DNA of 64,000 nt from Niabella soli DSM 19437 (GCF_000243115.2 NZ_CP007035.1:1984001-2048000); one strand, 5' to 3'. Shown: positions 15,857 to 25,142, counted from the stretch's first letter. Notes: generated by a model not told the origin, from the sequence alone. Numbers and translations are program-made.

Positions 15857-17986
15857 TCAGGGTTGTTGCTGCGCACTGCCTTCCGCCTTGATATCAGTGC
15901 CGAGGCGCTGCAGGTAGGCAATAAGTGCAATGATCTCCTTATTACCGGGGATGCTTATTTTCTCCTTTTTTAGCCGGCCGCTTATTTCATTGGCCTGGCG
16001 TTTCAGATCCTCCACAGCTACTGCTTCATAGCCCTCTTTGTAGGGAACTCCCAATTTGCGCATGGCATATATCTTTGAATTGGTAGAAGCCTCGTCTAGC
16101 GCGTCATCGAACAACCAGGGATAAGAAGGCATTACAGAACCGGGCGCCATCGATCGGGGGTCCAGCATATGATTAAAATGCCAGCTATCAGGATATTTTC
16201 CGCCGATACGGGCCAGGTCTGGCCCGGTGCGCTTACTGCCCCATAAGTGCGGATGATCATATACATATTCTCCCGCTTTGGAATATTCGCCATAACGCGC
16301 CACTTCATAACGGAAAGGGCGGATCATCTGGGTATGACAATTATTACACCCCTCTCTTACATAAATATCGCGCCCCTGTAATTCAAGCGGTGTGTAGGGC
16401 TTTACGCTTGCAATAGTGGGAACATTTTCTTTCACCAGGAACGTAGGTACCATTTCAACAAATCCGCCAATAGCCACCACAACAAGGCTTAAGCTCAGCA
16501 ATAACAACGGCCGGCGCTCGATCCGAGCATGCCAGTGCGATTGCGCCGGGGCCCTGTAGCTCTTTTCCAACGGTGCGGCACTGGCTTCCTCACTTGCAAC
16601 GAATGTACCTTGCCTTGCGGTCTTGACCAGGTTATACACCATCAGCACAACGCCGGTAAGATAAAGCGAGCCTCCGATCGCCCGGAGTATATAAAAAGGC
16701 ACTATGGATTGTACCACATCTATAAACTGGTATTGCAACTGCCCTTCCGGTGTAAAGGCAGACATCATAAAATAACTTCTAAAGGCTGCCCAGTACATGG
16801 GCACGGCGTACAGGATCATACCAAAAGTGCCGATCAGGAAATGCGTGCCCGCCAGTTTGGTAGAATGCAGTTTGGTGTTGAATAATCTTGGGAAAAGCCA
16901 GTATAACATACCGAAGGTAAGAAAGCCGTTCCAGCCCAATGCGCCGATATGCACATGCGCAATGGTCCAGTCGCTGTAATGCGAGATGGCATTTACATTT
17001 TTCAGCGAAAGCATAGGGCCTTCAAAAGTGGCCATTCCATAGCAGATAACGGCCACCACAAAAAATTTCAGCACGGGGTCCTCCCGAACCTTATCCCAGG
17101 CGCCCCTTAACGTAAAGAGCCCGTTCAGCATACCTCCCCAGCTCGGCAACAGCAGCATCAGGGAAAGGGCCGTGCCCAGTGACTGAGCCCATTCGGGCAA
17201 TGCAGTATTTAAAAGGTGGTGCGGGCCAGCCCATATATAAATAAAGATCAGGCTCCAGAAATGGATGATGCTTAACCGATAGGAATAAATAGGCCGGTTA
17301 GCGGCTTTGGGAAGAAAATAATACATGATCCCTAAAAATGGGGTGGTTAAAAAGAAGGCCACCGCATTATGTCCGTACCACCACTGTACCAGCGCATCCT
17401 GGACCCCTGCGTACCAGGAGTAGCTTTTCATAAATGAAACAGGCAGCTCCAAAGAATTTACAATATGCAGCATGGCTATCGTAACCCAGGAGCCGATAAA
17501 GAACCATATGGCTACATACAGGTGCCGCTCCCGCCGGGTAAGGATGGTGCCCATCATATTAATACCGAACAGTACCCACACGATGGTTATAGCCACATCT
17601 ATTGGCCATTCCAGTTCTGCATATTCTTTTGAAGAAGTATAGCCCAACAATAATGTGATGGCGCCGGATACAATGATGAGCTGCCAACCCCAAAAGTGTA
17701 TCTTGCTGAGCAGGTTGCTCCACATAGGTGTTTTTAACAGGCGGGGCATCGAATAATACACGGCGGTGAAAATCGCATTTCCCACAAAGGCAAAAACCAC
17801 CGCGTTGGTATGCACCGGCCGGATCCGGCCAAACGTGGTATAGGGCAAGCCCATATTCAATGCCGGAAAGGCCAGTTGAAATGCAGCAAAAACACCCGCC
17901 ATCATACCTATAACGCCCCAGGTGATCGTGGCAATGGCAAACAGTTTTGGAATCCGGTTATCGTAACTAAATTGCTGTAGTTCCAT
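15857..17986 (-). CDS. ccoNO: Fused cbb3 oxidase subunits I and II (CcoN-CcoO)
   Basis: The 709-residue protein joins the catalytic subunit CcoN (about 1-470) to the monohaem subunit CcoO (about 500-709). CcoN shows the haem and CuB ligands in HTNAVVFAFVGN, WYGHNAVAFFLTTPF, AGPHHLLNTALPEWAQ and DWTIAHVHIGALGWNGF. CcoO shows CNNCHTQMIRPFRYE and a later Met-containing segment APGSVMPSYPWLF. It reduces O2 to water with high affinity and pumps protons. The fusion is typical of Bacteroidota. It starts 9 bp after ccoS. Confidence 0.97.
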   Translation of the reverse strand: MELQQFSYDNRIPKLFAIATITWGVIGMMAGVFAAFQLAFPALNMGLPYTTFGRIRPVHTNAVVFAFVGNAIFTAVYYSMPRLLKTPMWSNLLSKIHFWGWQLIIVSGAITLLLGYTSSKEYAELEWPIDVAITIVWVLFGINMMGTILTRRERHLYVAIWFFIGSWVTIAMLHIVNSLELPVSFMKSYSWYAGVQDALVQWWYGHNAVAFFLTTPFLGIMYYFLPKAANRPIYSYRLSIIHFWSLIFIYIWAGPHHLLNTALPEWAQSLGTALSLMLLLPSWGGMLNGLFTLRGAWDKVREDPVLKFFVVAVICYGMATFEGPMLSLKNVNAISHYSDWTIAHVHIGALGWNGFLTFGMLYWLFPRLFNTKLHSTKLAGTHFLIGTFGMILYAVPMYWAAFRSYFMMSAFTPEGQLQYQFIDVVQSIVPFYILRAIGGSLYLTGVVLMVYNLVKTARQGTFVASEEASAAPLEKSYRAPAQSHWHARIERRPLLLLSLSLVVVAIGGFVEMVPTFLVKENVPTIASVKPYTPLELQGRDIYVREGCNNCHTQMIRPFRYEVARYGEYSKAGEYVYDHPHLWGSKRTGPDLARIGGKYPDSWHFNHMLDPRSMAPGSVMPSYPWLFDDALDEASTNSKIYAMRKLGVPYKEGYEAVAVEDLKRQANEISGRLKKEKISIPGNKEIIALIAYLQRLGTDIKAEGSAQQQP

Positions 17987-17995
17987 ACATTCTGG

Positions 17996-18151
17996 TTATT
18001 TATTTTTTTGTTTTTTCTCGTCAAATAAAATACGGTGGGGCGGTGAGTACTCATCTTCATACTGTCCATCTTTTATGCTCCACAGCAATCCTGCCAGGAA
18101 CAGAAGGGCAATCAACAAGCTGCCAATGGCGGTTATGATAATAATGCTCAT
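17996..18151 (-). CDS. ccoS: CcoS cbb3 oxidase maturation protein
   Basis: The 51-residue protein has a single transmembrane helix and the family signature LLWSIKDGQYEDEYSPPHRILF (key residues W, G-Q-Y/F-D/E-D, P-R-I-L). CcoS is needed for cofactor insertion into the cbb3 oxidase. The ATG giving MSIIIITAIG is chosen because it matches the usual family start; a longer reading begins 15 codons upstream. It lies between ccoI and ccoNO. Confidence 0.93.
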   Translation of the reverse strand: MSIIIITAIGSLLIALLFLAGLLWSIKDGQYEDEYSPPHRILFDEKKQKNK

Positions 18152-18221
18152 TATAAAAACAAAGGTCCGCGGAAGCCACCGCCTGTAGGATGACAACCGG
18201 CAGTGGCCCTACTGATATCGA

Positions 18222-20636
18222 TCATGCGTTAACAGGCTTTAATTTTCTCCCATACCATTCGGAAAGAAAAAGGGTAAGCAGTATAATACTTACCGAGCTC
18301 AGCGGCATCAGCAGCGCTGCAACAACCGGCGAAAGCTGCCCCTGCAGCGCAAAATATAAACCCACGATATTATACACTATAGATACCAGGAAGGCGACAC
18401 GCACCACGTTCCCGGATTTTTTTGCCAGGTACAATATCTGGTCCAATTGCGTTACAGCAGCGCCGTCCAGGATAGCATCTGAGGCGGGGGTAAAGGTTTT
18501 AGCGCTTTCCGAAACGGCGATCCCCACATCGCTCTGTTGCAATGCACCGGCATCGTTCAGGCCATCGCCCACCATTAATACTTTTTTCTGGTTACGTTGT
18601 TGCAAGAAACAAACGGCTTCATATTTATCGTCTGGCGACTGGTAAAAACGGATGTCGGCATCAGCGCCCAGCAGCTCCTGCAGCCGGGTCAGCTCCGCAT
18701 TATTATCCCCCGAAAGTATAGATACGGTGCCCTTTTGCTGCAATCGTTTCAAAAAGGAAGCCATATCCCCCCGGTAGCTGTTCTGCAACTCAAAAAACCC
18801 GATCGTAGCGCCATCAATTTTAAGAAAGACCCGCGTGGCATTCATCGCTTCCGTGTCTGGCTTGCCTAAAACAAAAGAGCGACTGCCGATCTTCAAATGC
18901 CGTTCTGCAATCCAGCCTTCAATCCCTTTGCCCGGCTGGTTCTTAAAATGCTTTACGGGAGTGCTATTCCGGGTGCCCAGATAAGCAGCCACTGCCCTGC
19001 TTAGCGGATGGGTGGCATGTTTAAGCAACGAAGCCGCCCAGCAGCATTCTTCGTCTGTTAGCGGGCGGCCCTGGTACATTACAGTAAACCCATTACTATT
19101 GGTAATAGTTCCTGTTTTATCCAGGATAATGTGGTTAATATCCGCCAGCGAGCGGATAACACTGGCATTTTTTAAATAGAGGCCTGCTTTTTTATACATC
19201 CGCAGCACATGGCCATTCGTAAAAGTAGCGGCGAGCAACAGGGCACAGGGGCAGGCAACAATGAGGGTTGTGGTAAGCACGCGCCATCCGGCGCCGGCAT
19301 TACCATTTAAAAACCAGTAAAGCGCGCTGCCGGCCGTCAGCAGCAATACCGCCAGGGTAAAATAGTTGCTGGTTTTATGCAACCGCTCGTGCTGCTTTTT
19401 TTCTTTATCCGGAGCCTCTTTATTCCAGAGGTTTGCAAGGTATCCCTGGTTGGAGGGCTTTAAGACCATTAATTCGAGACGCTCCCCTATTTGCCTGCCT
19501 CCTGCATACAAAACAGCGCCCTGTTCTACAGGTTTGGCAAGGGTTTCACCGGTTACAAAACTATAATCAACCATTGCCTTCCCCTGCAACAACAGGCTGT
19601 CGGCAGGAATGATCTCCTGATCGTACACCTCGATAATATCGTTCTTTTTCAGCGCACTGATCGGTGTCGGCATTATCCTTTCCCCTTTTATCAGGTTTAC
19701 AGATATCGGAAAAAAGGAACTATAGTCCCTGTTGAACACCAAGGATCGCTGTGTTTTTTCCTGGGCCCAGCGCCCGATCAGCATAAAAAAAACAATGCCG
19801 CTTAAACTGTCAAAATAGGTGGCCCCATCCAGAAAAAACAAATTATAGCAACTCCTGGAAAAAGTAAGCAGCAAGGCCAGGGCGATCGAAAAGTCGATAT
19901 TCAAGCGGGCTGTCCTGAGACCGGCCCAGGCATTTATAAAGAATTCCCGCGCCGAATAAAAAAACACCGGCAGTACCAGCAACAAACTAATATACCGGAA
20001 AACATGTCCTATTCTTTCTTCCAGGTAGCCACCCAGGGAAAAATATTCGGGCAGGCTTAACATCATGAGGTTGGCAAAACAAAAACCGGCGACGCTGATG
20101 GCCAGCGTGCGCTTGTTTTTTATTGGCCGGGGTTTGTCTTTTGGGTGGGTATTCAGATCCAGGCAGGGCTCATAACCAATCATCGTCAGCGTTTCCACTA
20201 CGTTCCGGAGTGAACATTTTTTATTATCAAAAATGATAAAAACCGTTTTTTCAGAAAAATTCACCCGGGAAGTAAGAATACCGGGCTGCATTTTCCCTAT
20301 ATTCTCCAACAGCCACAAACAACTGCTGCAATGCATATACGGGATACTGAAAGTGGCGTGTGTTTGCTGTTCGTCGGAGAAAGACACCAGGCTATTTATT
20401 ATTTCCTCCTTTTCAAGAAAAGCAAACCGGTCTTTCCGCGGCAGCCGGCCCTGCGGTTTTCCCGGATATTGGTTCAGATCGTAATAAGCGCAAAGATCTT
20501 TTTCGCTTAAAACCTCAAATACCATCCGGCAGCCGTTGCAGCAAAAAAAATTGCCCTCGGCCTGTATCCCTTCATCGGGACAAAGGTCTCCGCAATGATG
20601 ACAGTATATTTTAGTATGGACTTCTTTTTCAATCAA
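18222..20636 (-). CDS. ccoI: CcoI/FixI copper-transporting P-type ATPase
   Basis: The 804-residue ATPase has an N-terminal cysteine-rich module (CHHCGDLC near residue 12, FFCCNGC near 32), a heavy-metal-associated domain with HCSSC (Cys103/Cys106), about eight transmembrane helices with the CPC motif in VACPCALLLA, the phosphorylation site DKTGT and the hinge GDGLNDAGAL. It exports Cu for assembly of the cbb3 CuB site. The start codon is TTG (20634..20636), 8 bp after an AAGG sequence. It heads the cco locus and is divergent from a histidine kinase. Confidence 0.95.
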   Translation of the reverse strand: MIEKEVHTKIYCHHCGDLCPDEGIQAEGNFFCCNGCRMVFEVLSEKDLCAYYDLNQYPGKPQGRLPRKDRFAFLEKEEIINSLVSFSDEQQTHATFSIPYMHCSSCLWLLENIGKMQPGILTSRVNFSEKTVFIIFDNKKCSLRNVVETLTMIGYEPCLDLNTHPKDKPRPIKNKRTLAISVAGFCFANLMMLSLPEYFSLGGYLEERIGHVFRYISLLLVLPVFFYSAREFFINAWAGLRTARLNIDFSIALALLLTFSRSCYNLFFLDGATYFDSLSGIVFFMLIGRWAQEKTQRSLVFNRDYSSFFPISVNLIKGERIMPTPISALKKNDIIEVYDQEIIPADSLLLQGKAMVDYSFVTGETLAKPVEQGAVLYAGGRQIGERLELMVLKPSNQGYLANLWNKEAPDKEKKQHERLHKTSNYFTLAVLLLTAGSALYWFLNGNAGAGWRVLTTTLIVACPCALLLAATFTNGHVLRMYKKAGLYLKNASVIRSLADINHIILDKTGTITNSNGFTVMYQGRPLTDEECCWAASLLKHATHPLSRAVAAYLGTRNSTPVKHFKNQPGKGIEGWIAERHLKIGSRSFVLGKPDTEAMNATRVFLKIDGATIGFFELQNSYRGDMASFLKRLQQKGTVSILSGDNNAELTRLQELLGADADIRFYQSPDDKYEAVCFLQQRNQKKVLMVGDGLNDAGALQQSDVGIAVSESAKTFTPASDAILDGAAVTQLDQILYLAKKSGNVVRVAFLVSIVYNIVGLYFALQGQLSPVVAALLMPLSSVSIILLTLFLSEWYGRKLKPVNA

Positions 20637-20661
20637 AAGTTACCTTGCTTTATAGAATGCC

Positions 20662-20721
20662 CAAAACTCGGGCTGTTTGCATTTTTACAAAAGGGATTCA
20701 ATCATATGGCAACATGATTGA
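20662..20721. promoter_or_regulatory. 24-bp palindromic operator between ccoI and the PAS kinase
   Basis: TCAATCAT-N8-ATGATTGA (20698..20721) is a perfect inverted repeat with 8-bp arms. Its 18-bp core ATCATATGGCAACATGAT matches 15 of 18 bases with the nos promoter core at 9985..10002, in the same orientation and at nearly the same distance from the start codon (65 versus 62 bp). A -7-like element GAGTTTTG (one mismatch to TAnnTTTG) lies at 20662..20669 for ccoI. A shared regulator is inferred. Confidence 0.65.
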
Positions 20722-20926
20722 CATCAGGACCGGGGGGGAACATAATACCAGATACTCGATTAGAGGTACCCGATCCTGATATTTAATATCCGGGATCCTC
20801 TGTTGCGCCAAACGACAAACGGCACCCGCGGAACCAGTAACCTGTAACTTGCAGCCAGCATCCGTATCCTGCAAACATTTGCTCGTAATTTCCATTTGTT
20901 CTATATTTAAAACCTATTAGACATGT

Positions 20927-22147
20927 ATGAGTACTGCAGCACAAAAAGGCCAGGACAGTTATCGCTATGAAGCGTTTTTTAATCAGGCTTCCGTTGGCAT
21001 TATTATAGTAAACAGTAAGGCAGCCATTCAATCGGCCAACCCGTTTGCCTTAAACCTGTTCGGGTATACCTTGAATGAACTGCTGCAACAGTCGATCGAA
21101 GTTTTGATCCCGATGCGGTACCATACCAAACATGTTACCCACCGTACTACCTATGCGCATCACCCCAAAAGCAGGCCCATGGGTGTAGGCATGGATCTGT
21201 ATGCCATAAAAAAAGATGGCAGCGAATTCCCGGTGGAGGTTAGCTTAAGCAACTACAATGACGCCGGGGAAGAGTTTGTGATCGCGTTTGTCAACGATAT
21301 ATCCATACGAAAGAAAGCCGAGGAAGAGATCGAAGAATTGAATAACAAACTGGAATTTACGGTAGAGCAGCGTACGAAGGAACTGAAGGTGGCTATGGAC
21401 GAATTGAAAGAATCAAAAGATGAGCTTTCGGGCTTGCTGGAACGGGAAAAAGAATTGGGGGAACTGAAATCGAAGTTCGTATCCATCGCCTCACATGAAT
21501 TCAGAACCCCGTTGAGTACTATTTTATCCTCGGCCTACCTTATAGAAAAGTATACAGGCGCCGGCGCAGATGACCTTTCCAAGCGGGAACGCCATCTGCA
21601 ACGGATTGTATCTTCCGTACAATTGCTTACCGATATTCTGAACGATTTCTTAAGCGTTGGCAAAATAGAAGAAGGAAAAATACAGGTCCGGCTTTCTGAT
21701 TTCAATATCCGGGAGGTGATCCTGGGCGTTGCCCGCGAGATGGAGATCAATTTAAAAAAAGAGCAACGGTTTGTTTACAACCATGAAGGACGGGAGGAAG
21801 TGCACCTCGACCCTTCCCTGTTAAAACATATCCTTATAAACCTGCTGTCCAATGCCAGTAAATTTTCTCCGGACAATGGGTTGATCACGATACGAAGTAC
21901 TGTGGATGACAGTTCCGTATTGCTCTCCATTGCTGATAAGGGTATTGGCATTTCACGCGAAGACCAGCGGCATTTAACAGAGCGCTTTTTCCGCGCCGCC
22001 AATGCAGGAAACATCCAGGGCACCGGGTTAGGTCTGCATATTATTTCAAAGTACACAGAGCTCATGAACGGTTCTATACAATGTATAAGTGAACTGGATA
22101 TGGGCACGGAGTTTATCATCAGGTTTCCCAACAATACCACAGTATAA
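20927..22147 (+). CDS. PAS-domain sensor histidine kinase
   Basis: The 406-residue soluble kinase has a PAS domain (about 13-130), a coiled linker (about 128-182), HisKA with SHEFRTPLSTI (His190) and HATPase_c with NLLSNASKFS, DKGIGI and GTGLGLHI. The PAS core is of the FixL-like class: His69 in HTKHVTH aligns with the haem-ligating His200 of Bradyrhizobium FixL, but the distal Arg220 position is Met89. Haem binding is therefore possible but unproven, since this His also occurs in non-haem relatives. It is followed 11 bp later by its probable partner, a receiver-Crp fusion, and is divergent from the cco operon. Confidence 0.93.
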   Translation: MSTAAQKGQDSYRYEAFFNQASVGIIIVNSKAAIQSANPFALNLFGYTLNELLQQSIEVLIPMRYHTKHVTHRTTYAHHPKSRPMGVGMDLYAIKKDGSEFPVEVSLSNYNDAGEEFVIAFVNDISIRKKAEEEIEELNNKLEFTVEQRTKELKVAMDELKESKDELSGLLEREKELGELKSKFVSIASHEFRTPLSTILSSAYLIEKYTGAGADDLSKRERHLQRIVSSVQLLTDILNDFLSVGKIEEGKIQVRLSDFNIREVILGVAREMEINLKKEQRFVYNHEGREEVHLDPSLLKHILINLLSNASKFSPDNGLITIRSTVDDSSVLLSIADKGIGISREDQRHLTERFFRAANAGNIQGTGLGLHIISKYTELMNGSIQCISELDMGTEFIIRFPNNTTV

Positions 22148-22158
22148 AAGCATAAATA

Positions 22159-23217
22159 ATGAAAACGATTTTATTGATTGAAGACAATGACGACATCCGG
22201 AATAATACGGCTGAAATTCTCGAGTTATCCAATTACAACGTCATTGCTGCGGAAAATGGGAAAACAGGCGTGGAAAAAGCCATCGAGCACACCCCGGATC
22301 TGATCATCTGTGATATTATGATGCCCGTTCTCGATGGCTATGGGGTGTTGCATGCACTGCATAGAAATGAGACCACCAAGAATATTCCTTTTATTTTTCT
22401 AACAGCAAAAACAGAGCGCAGTGACTTACGGAAGGGAATGGAACTGGGCGCAGATGATTATATCACCAAACCTTTTACCGGAACGGAACTACTGAATGCC
22501 GTGGACGGCAGGTTAAAAAAAATGGACCTGCTCAAACAGGACTTTGCTGCCGGGCTGGAGGGGTTGCAGCAATTGCTGAAAGCATCTGACAGCAAAGCGG
22601 CTTTAATTTCTTTAACCGAAGATCGCAATATTAATAGATACCGGAAAAAACAGGTTATCTATTCCGAGGGCAACCATCCCAGCCGGTTGTATTATGTTTT
22701 AAAAGGAAAAGTAAAAGCCTATCGGACCAACGACGATGGCAAAGAATTGATAACCGAACTATTTAATACAGGCGATTTTTTAGGATATGTAGCGTTACTT
22801 GAAGGAACTGCCTATAAGGATACAACGGAAACACTGGAGGATACAGAATTAGCCGTTGTGCCTAAAGAAGATTTTGCGGAATTAATTAGCAACAACAGTG
22901 CTGTGGCACAAAAATTTATCCAGATGCTTGCGAAAAATGTATCGGCGAAAGAAGAGCAACTGCTGCGACTGGCCTATAATTCTCTCCGTAAAAAAGTAGC
23001 AGATGCGCTGCTGCTGCTTGAAAAAAAGTATCGACAAAACAATGAAGAGCATTTTGTTATTATCATCAGCCGGGAAGGCCTTGCTTCTATTGCCGGAACG
23101 GCGACCGAATCCCTGATACGTACACTGAGTGATTTCCGCAGCGAGAAACTGATCGACATTAAATCCGGGGGCATTGAAATTCTCAATCATAAAAAACTGG
23201 AAAACCTGCTCAACTAA
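22159..23217 (+). CDS. Response regulator with Crp/Fnr output module
   Basis: The 352-residue protein starts with a receiver domain (MKTILLIEDNDD; phosphoacceptor Asp in ICDIMMPVLDG; Lys in YITKPF), then a cyclic-nucleotide-binding-type barrel (about 145-255, LYYVLKGKVKAYRTNDDGKEL) and a Crp winged helix (SREGLASIAGTATESLIRTL). It thus couples phosphorylation by the adjacent kinase to a Crp/Fnr-type DNA-binding output. It is a second candidate, besides the regulator at 964..1554, for binding the palindromes before nos, cco, norB and usp. The DNA target is inference. Confidence 0.94.
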   Translation: MKTILLIEDNDDIRNNTAEILELSNYNVIAAENGKTGVEKAIEHTPDLIICDIMMPVLDGYGVLHALHRNETTKNIPFIFLTAKTERSDLRKGMELGADDYITKPFTGTELLNAVDGRLKKMDLLKQDFAAGLEGLQQLLKASDSKAALISLTEDRNINRYRKKQVIYSEGNHPSRLYYVLKGKVKAYRTNDDGKELITELFNTGDFLGYVALLEGTAYKDTTETLEDTELAVVPKEDFAELISNNSAVAQKFIQMLAKNVSAKEEQLLRLAYNSLRKKVADALLLLEKKYRQNNEEHFVIIISREGLASIAGTATESLIRTLSDFRSEKLIDIKSGGIEILNHKKLENLLN

Positions 23218-23255
23218 CACTGACCCTTGGTTCGCGCAACCGGGCGGTATTGCAA

Positions 23256-23468
23256 CTAATTGTCCTGATTACTGCGGTTCATTTTCCGCACCCATAAATA
23301 AAGCGTCCATATAACAGAAATAACAAATAGTACAAAGAGCGGAATATAATAATGCTGTACAAAATTGCTGAAATAAGCGCCTGCTATAAGATAGATGCTT
23401 GCAATACAAAGCTTGAATGGTATAAATTCAGCATTGGTCCAGGTCATTTTTTTATTAAGAAAGCTCAT
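23256..23468 (-). CDS. Small two-helix membrane protein of unknown function
   Basis: A 70-residue ORF starting at MSFLNKKMTW contains two hydrophobic helices (about 17-34, LCIASIYLIAGAYF, and 40-60, YIPLFVLFVISVIWTLYLWV) and a basic/Asn-rich tail. It belongs to no family I recognise. It lies convergent to the receiver-Crp regulator and shares a strand with the coiled-coil protein and universal stress protein upstream. A longer reading to the left runs through an inverted-repeat element and is rejected. Confidence 0.6.
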   Translation of the reverse strand: MSFLNKKMTWTNAEFIPFKLCIASIYLIAGAYFSNFVQHYYIPLFVLFVISVIWTLYLWVRKMNRSNQDN

Positions 23469-23530
23469 AAAAAATATTTTTAAATTATCAGCCCACGCAA
23501 ACCCCGATGTGCAATTCAAATTTTCGCTAT

Positions 23531-23600
23531 CGTCATGTTGACCGCAAGGGAGACATCTCATCAAAACGGCGGAGACTTCTCGTTTGCCTTCGAAGTGACG
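23531..23600. repeat. Imperfect inverted-repeat element
   Basis: CGTCA..., GGGAGACATCTC at 23531..23559 is inverted as GGAGACTTCTCG...TGACG at 23571..23600, arms of about 28 bp at roughly 70 per cent match. The units resemble GTCATTTCGA/GAGATTTCTC palindromes scattered between genes in Bacteroidota. Confidence 0.55.
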
Positions 23601-23689
23601 TGCGAAAACGATCACCGCTTCCGGCGAAAAGTTGAATCGTACCCCCATCTATTCCGCAACAATCCGGAAAAATCCGCCGCAAGAGGCAA

Positions 23690-24085
23690 TCAGTTCCGTA
23701 TCGTATGCCCCATATTACTCCTAAGGTAATTATTAAATTCCGATTTTAATTTACTGAAGTGTTTTTCCAGGTATAACAGGTTATGTTGCAGGCGATCAAT
23801 TTTGATATCAAACTCCTTTTCCAATTGTGCCGGTATTGCCGCTTCGGTTTGAATAAAACTGTTAATATCGGTAAGGTCATCCCGAAAAACCCCTATCAGC
23901 TCATCATTCCTTATCAACTTATTTTGCAGCCGTTCAACGCCCTCTACCAGTTGTTCATTCAGACTAAGCTTCAAAATCTCCGAAAGCCGGATCTTCATAA
24001 TGACCGATTCTTCCATTATGAAATTCACGCCTCTTTTCCATGCGTTGCATTCGTATCGTATTTGATCTAATTTCAGTTTCTTCAT
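23690..24085 (-). CDS. Hypothetical coiled-coil protein next to universal stress protein
   Basis: This 131-residue protein starts at MKKLKLDQIRY. It is rich in charged and Leu/Ile residues with heptad-like spacing (LSEILKLSLNEQLVEGVERL; FDIKIDRLQHNLLYLEKHF), predicting long helices. It has no membrane segment and no family I recognise. It lies 134 bp downstream of the universal stress protein on the same strand and may be cotranscribed from the usp promoter. A role in stress or anaerobic survival is a guess from context only. Confidence 0.65.
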   Translation of the reverse strand: MKKLKLDQIRYECNAWKRGVNFIMEESVIMKIRLSEILKLSLNEQLVEGVERLQNKLIRNDELIGVFRDDLTDINSFIQTEAAIPAQLEKEFDIKIDRLQHNLLYLEKHFSKLKSEFNNYLRSNMGHTIRN

Positions 24086-24219
24086 AATCGATAGTAACAA
24101 CTGTGCCAAGCGTTTTCCTGATGTATCGTTTAGCTCTTTTATACGGCCATAAGCCATAAAATACTACAGGCAACAGATAGTGATAACAACGGAAACGCGG
24201 ACTTAATTTTATTTTTTCA

Positions 24220-25035
24220 TTAATGAGCAATAAATACCCGTGCAGCCTGTTCACGAATAACCTGCGCGGCAAAGCTTTTCTGCAGCAGGTTTGACAAGGC
24301 AGACCGGCCAAACGCGCCGGTAACTACCAGTGCATTTTTATAACAGCCCAACCAGGTAGTAAAAAGTTTTTGATGATCCCAATGCAATTTCAGGATCTCT
24401 GCTTCTTTAAAGTGTAAACTCACATACTCCTTCAATAATCTTCGATCCGGTATTTTTTTATTGTGTTCGTTTTTAACATATACAAACTTTGCAGGAAGCG
24501 CACTGTATTGGGGAAACATTTTGCAAAATTGCGTCAGCGCATGCATACTTTCTGCAGAACCATCAGTGGCCCCTATAATATGTTCCGGGGGCAGCGCTGT
24601 TTCAGGAACAGTTAGCACCGGGCAATCGGCCCAGCGCAACAGTTCCAGCATGTGGGTGTTGGGCTGAAGGGAATTTAGATTGGCGCCTAAAAGCTCCTGG
24701 CTGATAACCATCAGATCGGCATACCGCGTCTCTTTTTCCCAAAAATCCTTATTCCAGGATGCCGCATCTTTTTTCACCTCAAGGCATTGTATATTGTGAG
24801 TCTTGCACTGGTTGATAAATTGCTCAATGCCCTTTCGCTCTGCTTCCTGCCTGCTCTCCAGCAACTCGTCATAAACACCCGGAGCATAACTATCATAAGA
24901 TAGAGAGGCCTTTTTCATTGTTGGGAAAAAAAGTCCTTTTACGTATACCGGTTCGTGCAGGTGTATCAATTTAATAAACTCGAATGAGCCGTAAGAATAG
25001 TTCTCCCCATCACAAACAAAAAGAATTTTTTTCAT
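24220..25035 (-). CDS. Tandem universal stress protein
   Basis: The 271-residue protein has two Usp domains. The N-terminal half opens with MKKILFVCDGENYSY. The second half has HIIGATDGSAESMHAL and the nucleotide-binding-like GAFGRSALSNLLQKSFA near the C-terminus. Tandem Usp proteins of about 270-280 residues are common in Bacteroidota and are often controlled by oxygen-responsive regulators. The start giving MKKILFV is chosen over an extension 17 codons upstream. It is divergent from norB, and its own promoter has the same operator geometry. Confidence 0.9.
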   Translation of the reverse strand: MKKILFVCDGENYSYGSFEFIKLIHLHEPVYVKGLFFPTMKKASLSYDSYAPGVYDELLESRQEAERKGIEQFINQCKTHNIQCLEVKKDAASWNKDFWEKETRYADLMVISQELLGANLNSLQPNTHMLELLRWADCPVLTVPETALPPEHIIGATDGSAESMHALTQFCKMFPQYSALPAKFVYVKNEHNKKIPDRRLLKEYVSLHFKEAEILKLHWDHQKLFTTWLGCYKNALVVTGAFGRSALSNLLQKSFAAQVIREQAARVFIAH

Positions 25036-25142
25036 ACATTTACTATTTATTGATTGCCCGATGACCCATTGGAGTTTGCCTAGCATTTCCCTCTAACTGG
25101 TTTGCAGTAACCCATTGCCTTCTTATCTACTGTATTTGGGGG

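Noticed and set aside
20713-20728. CATGA-N6-TCAGG near the cco operator as another regulated promoter
   Set aside because: No -7 element lies at the required distance on either strand.
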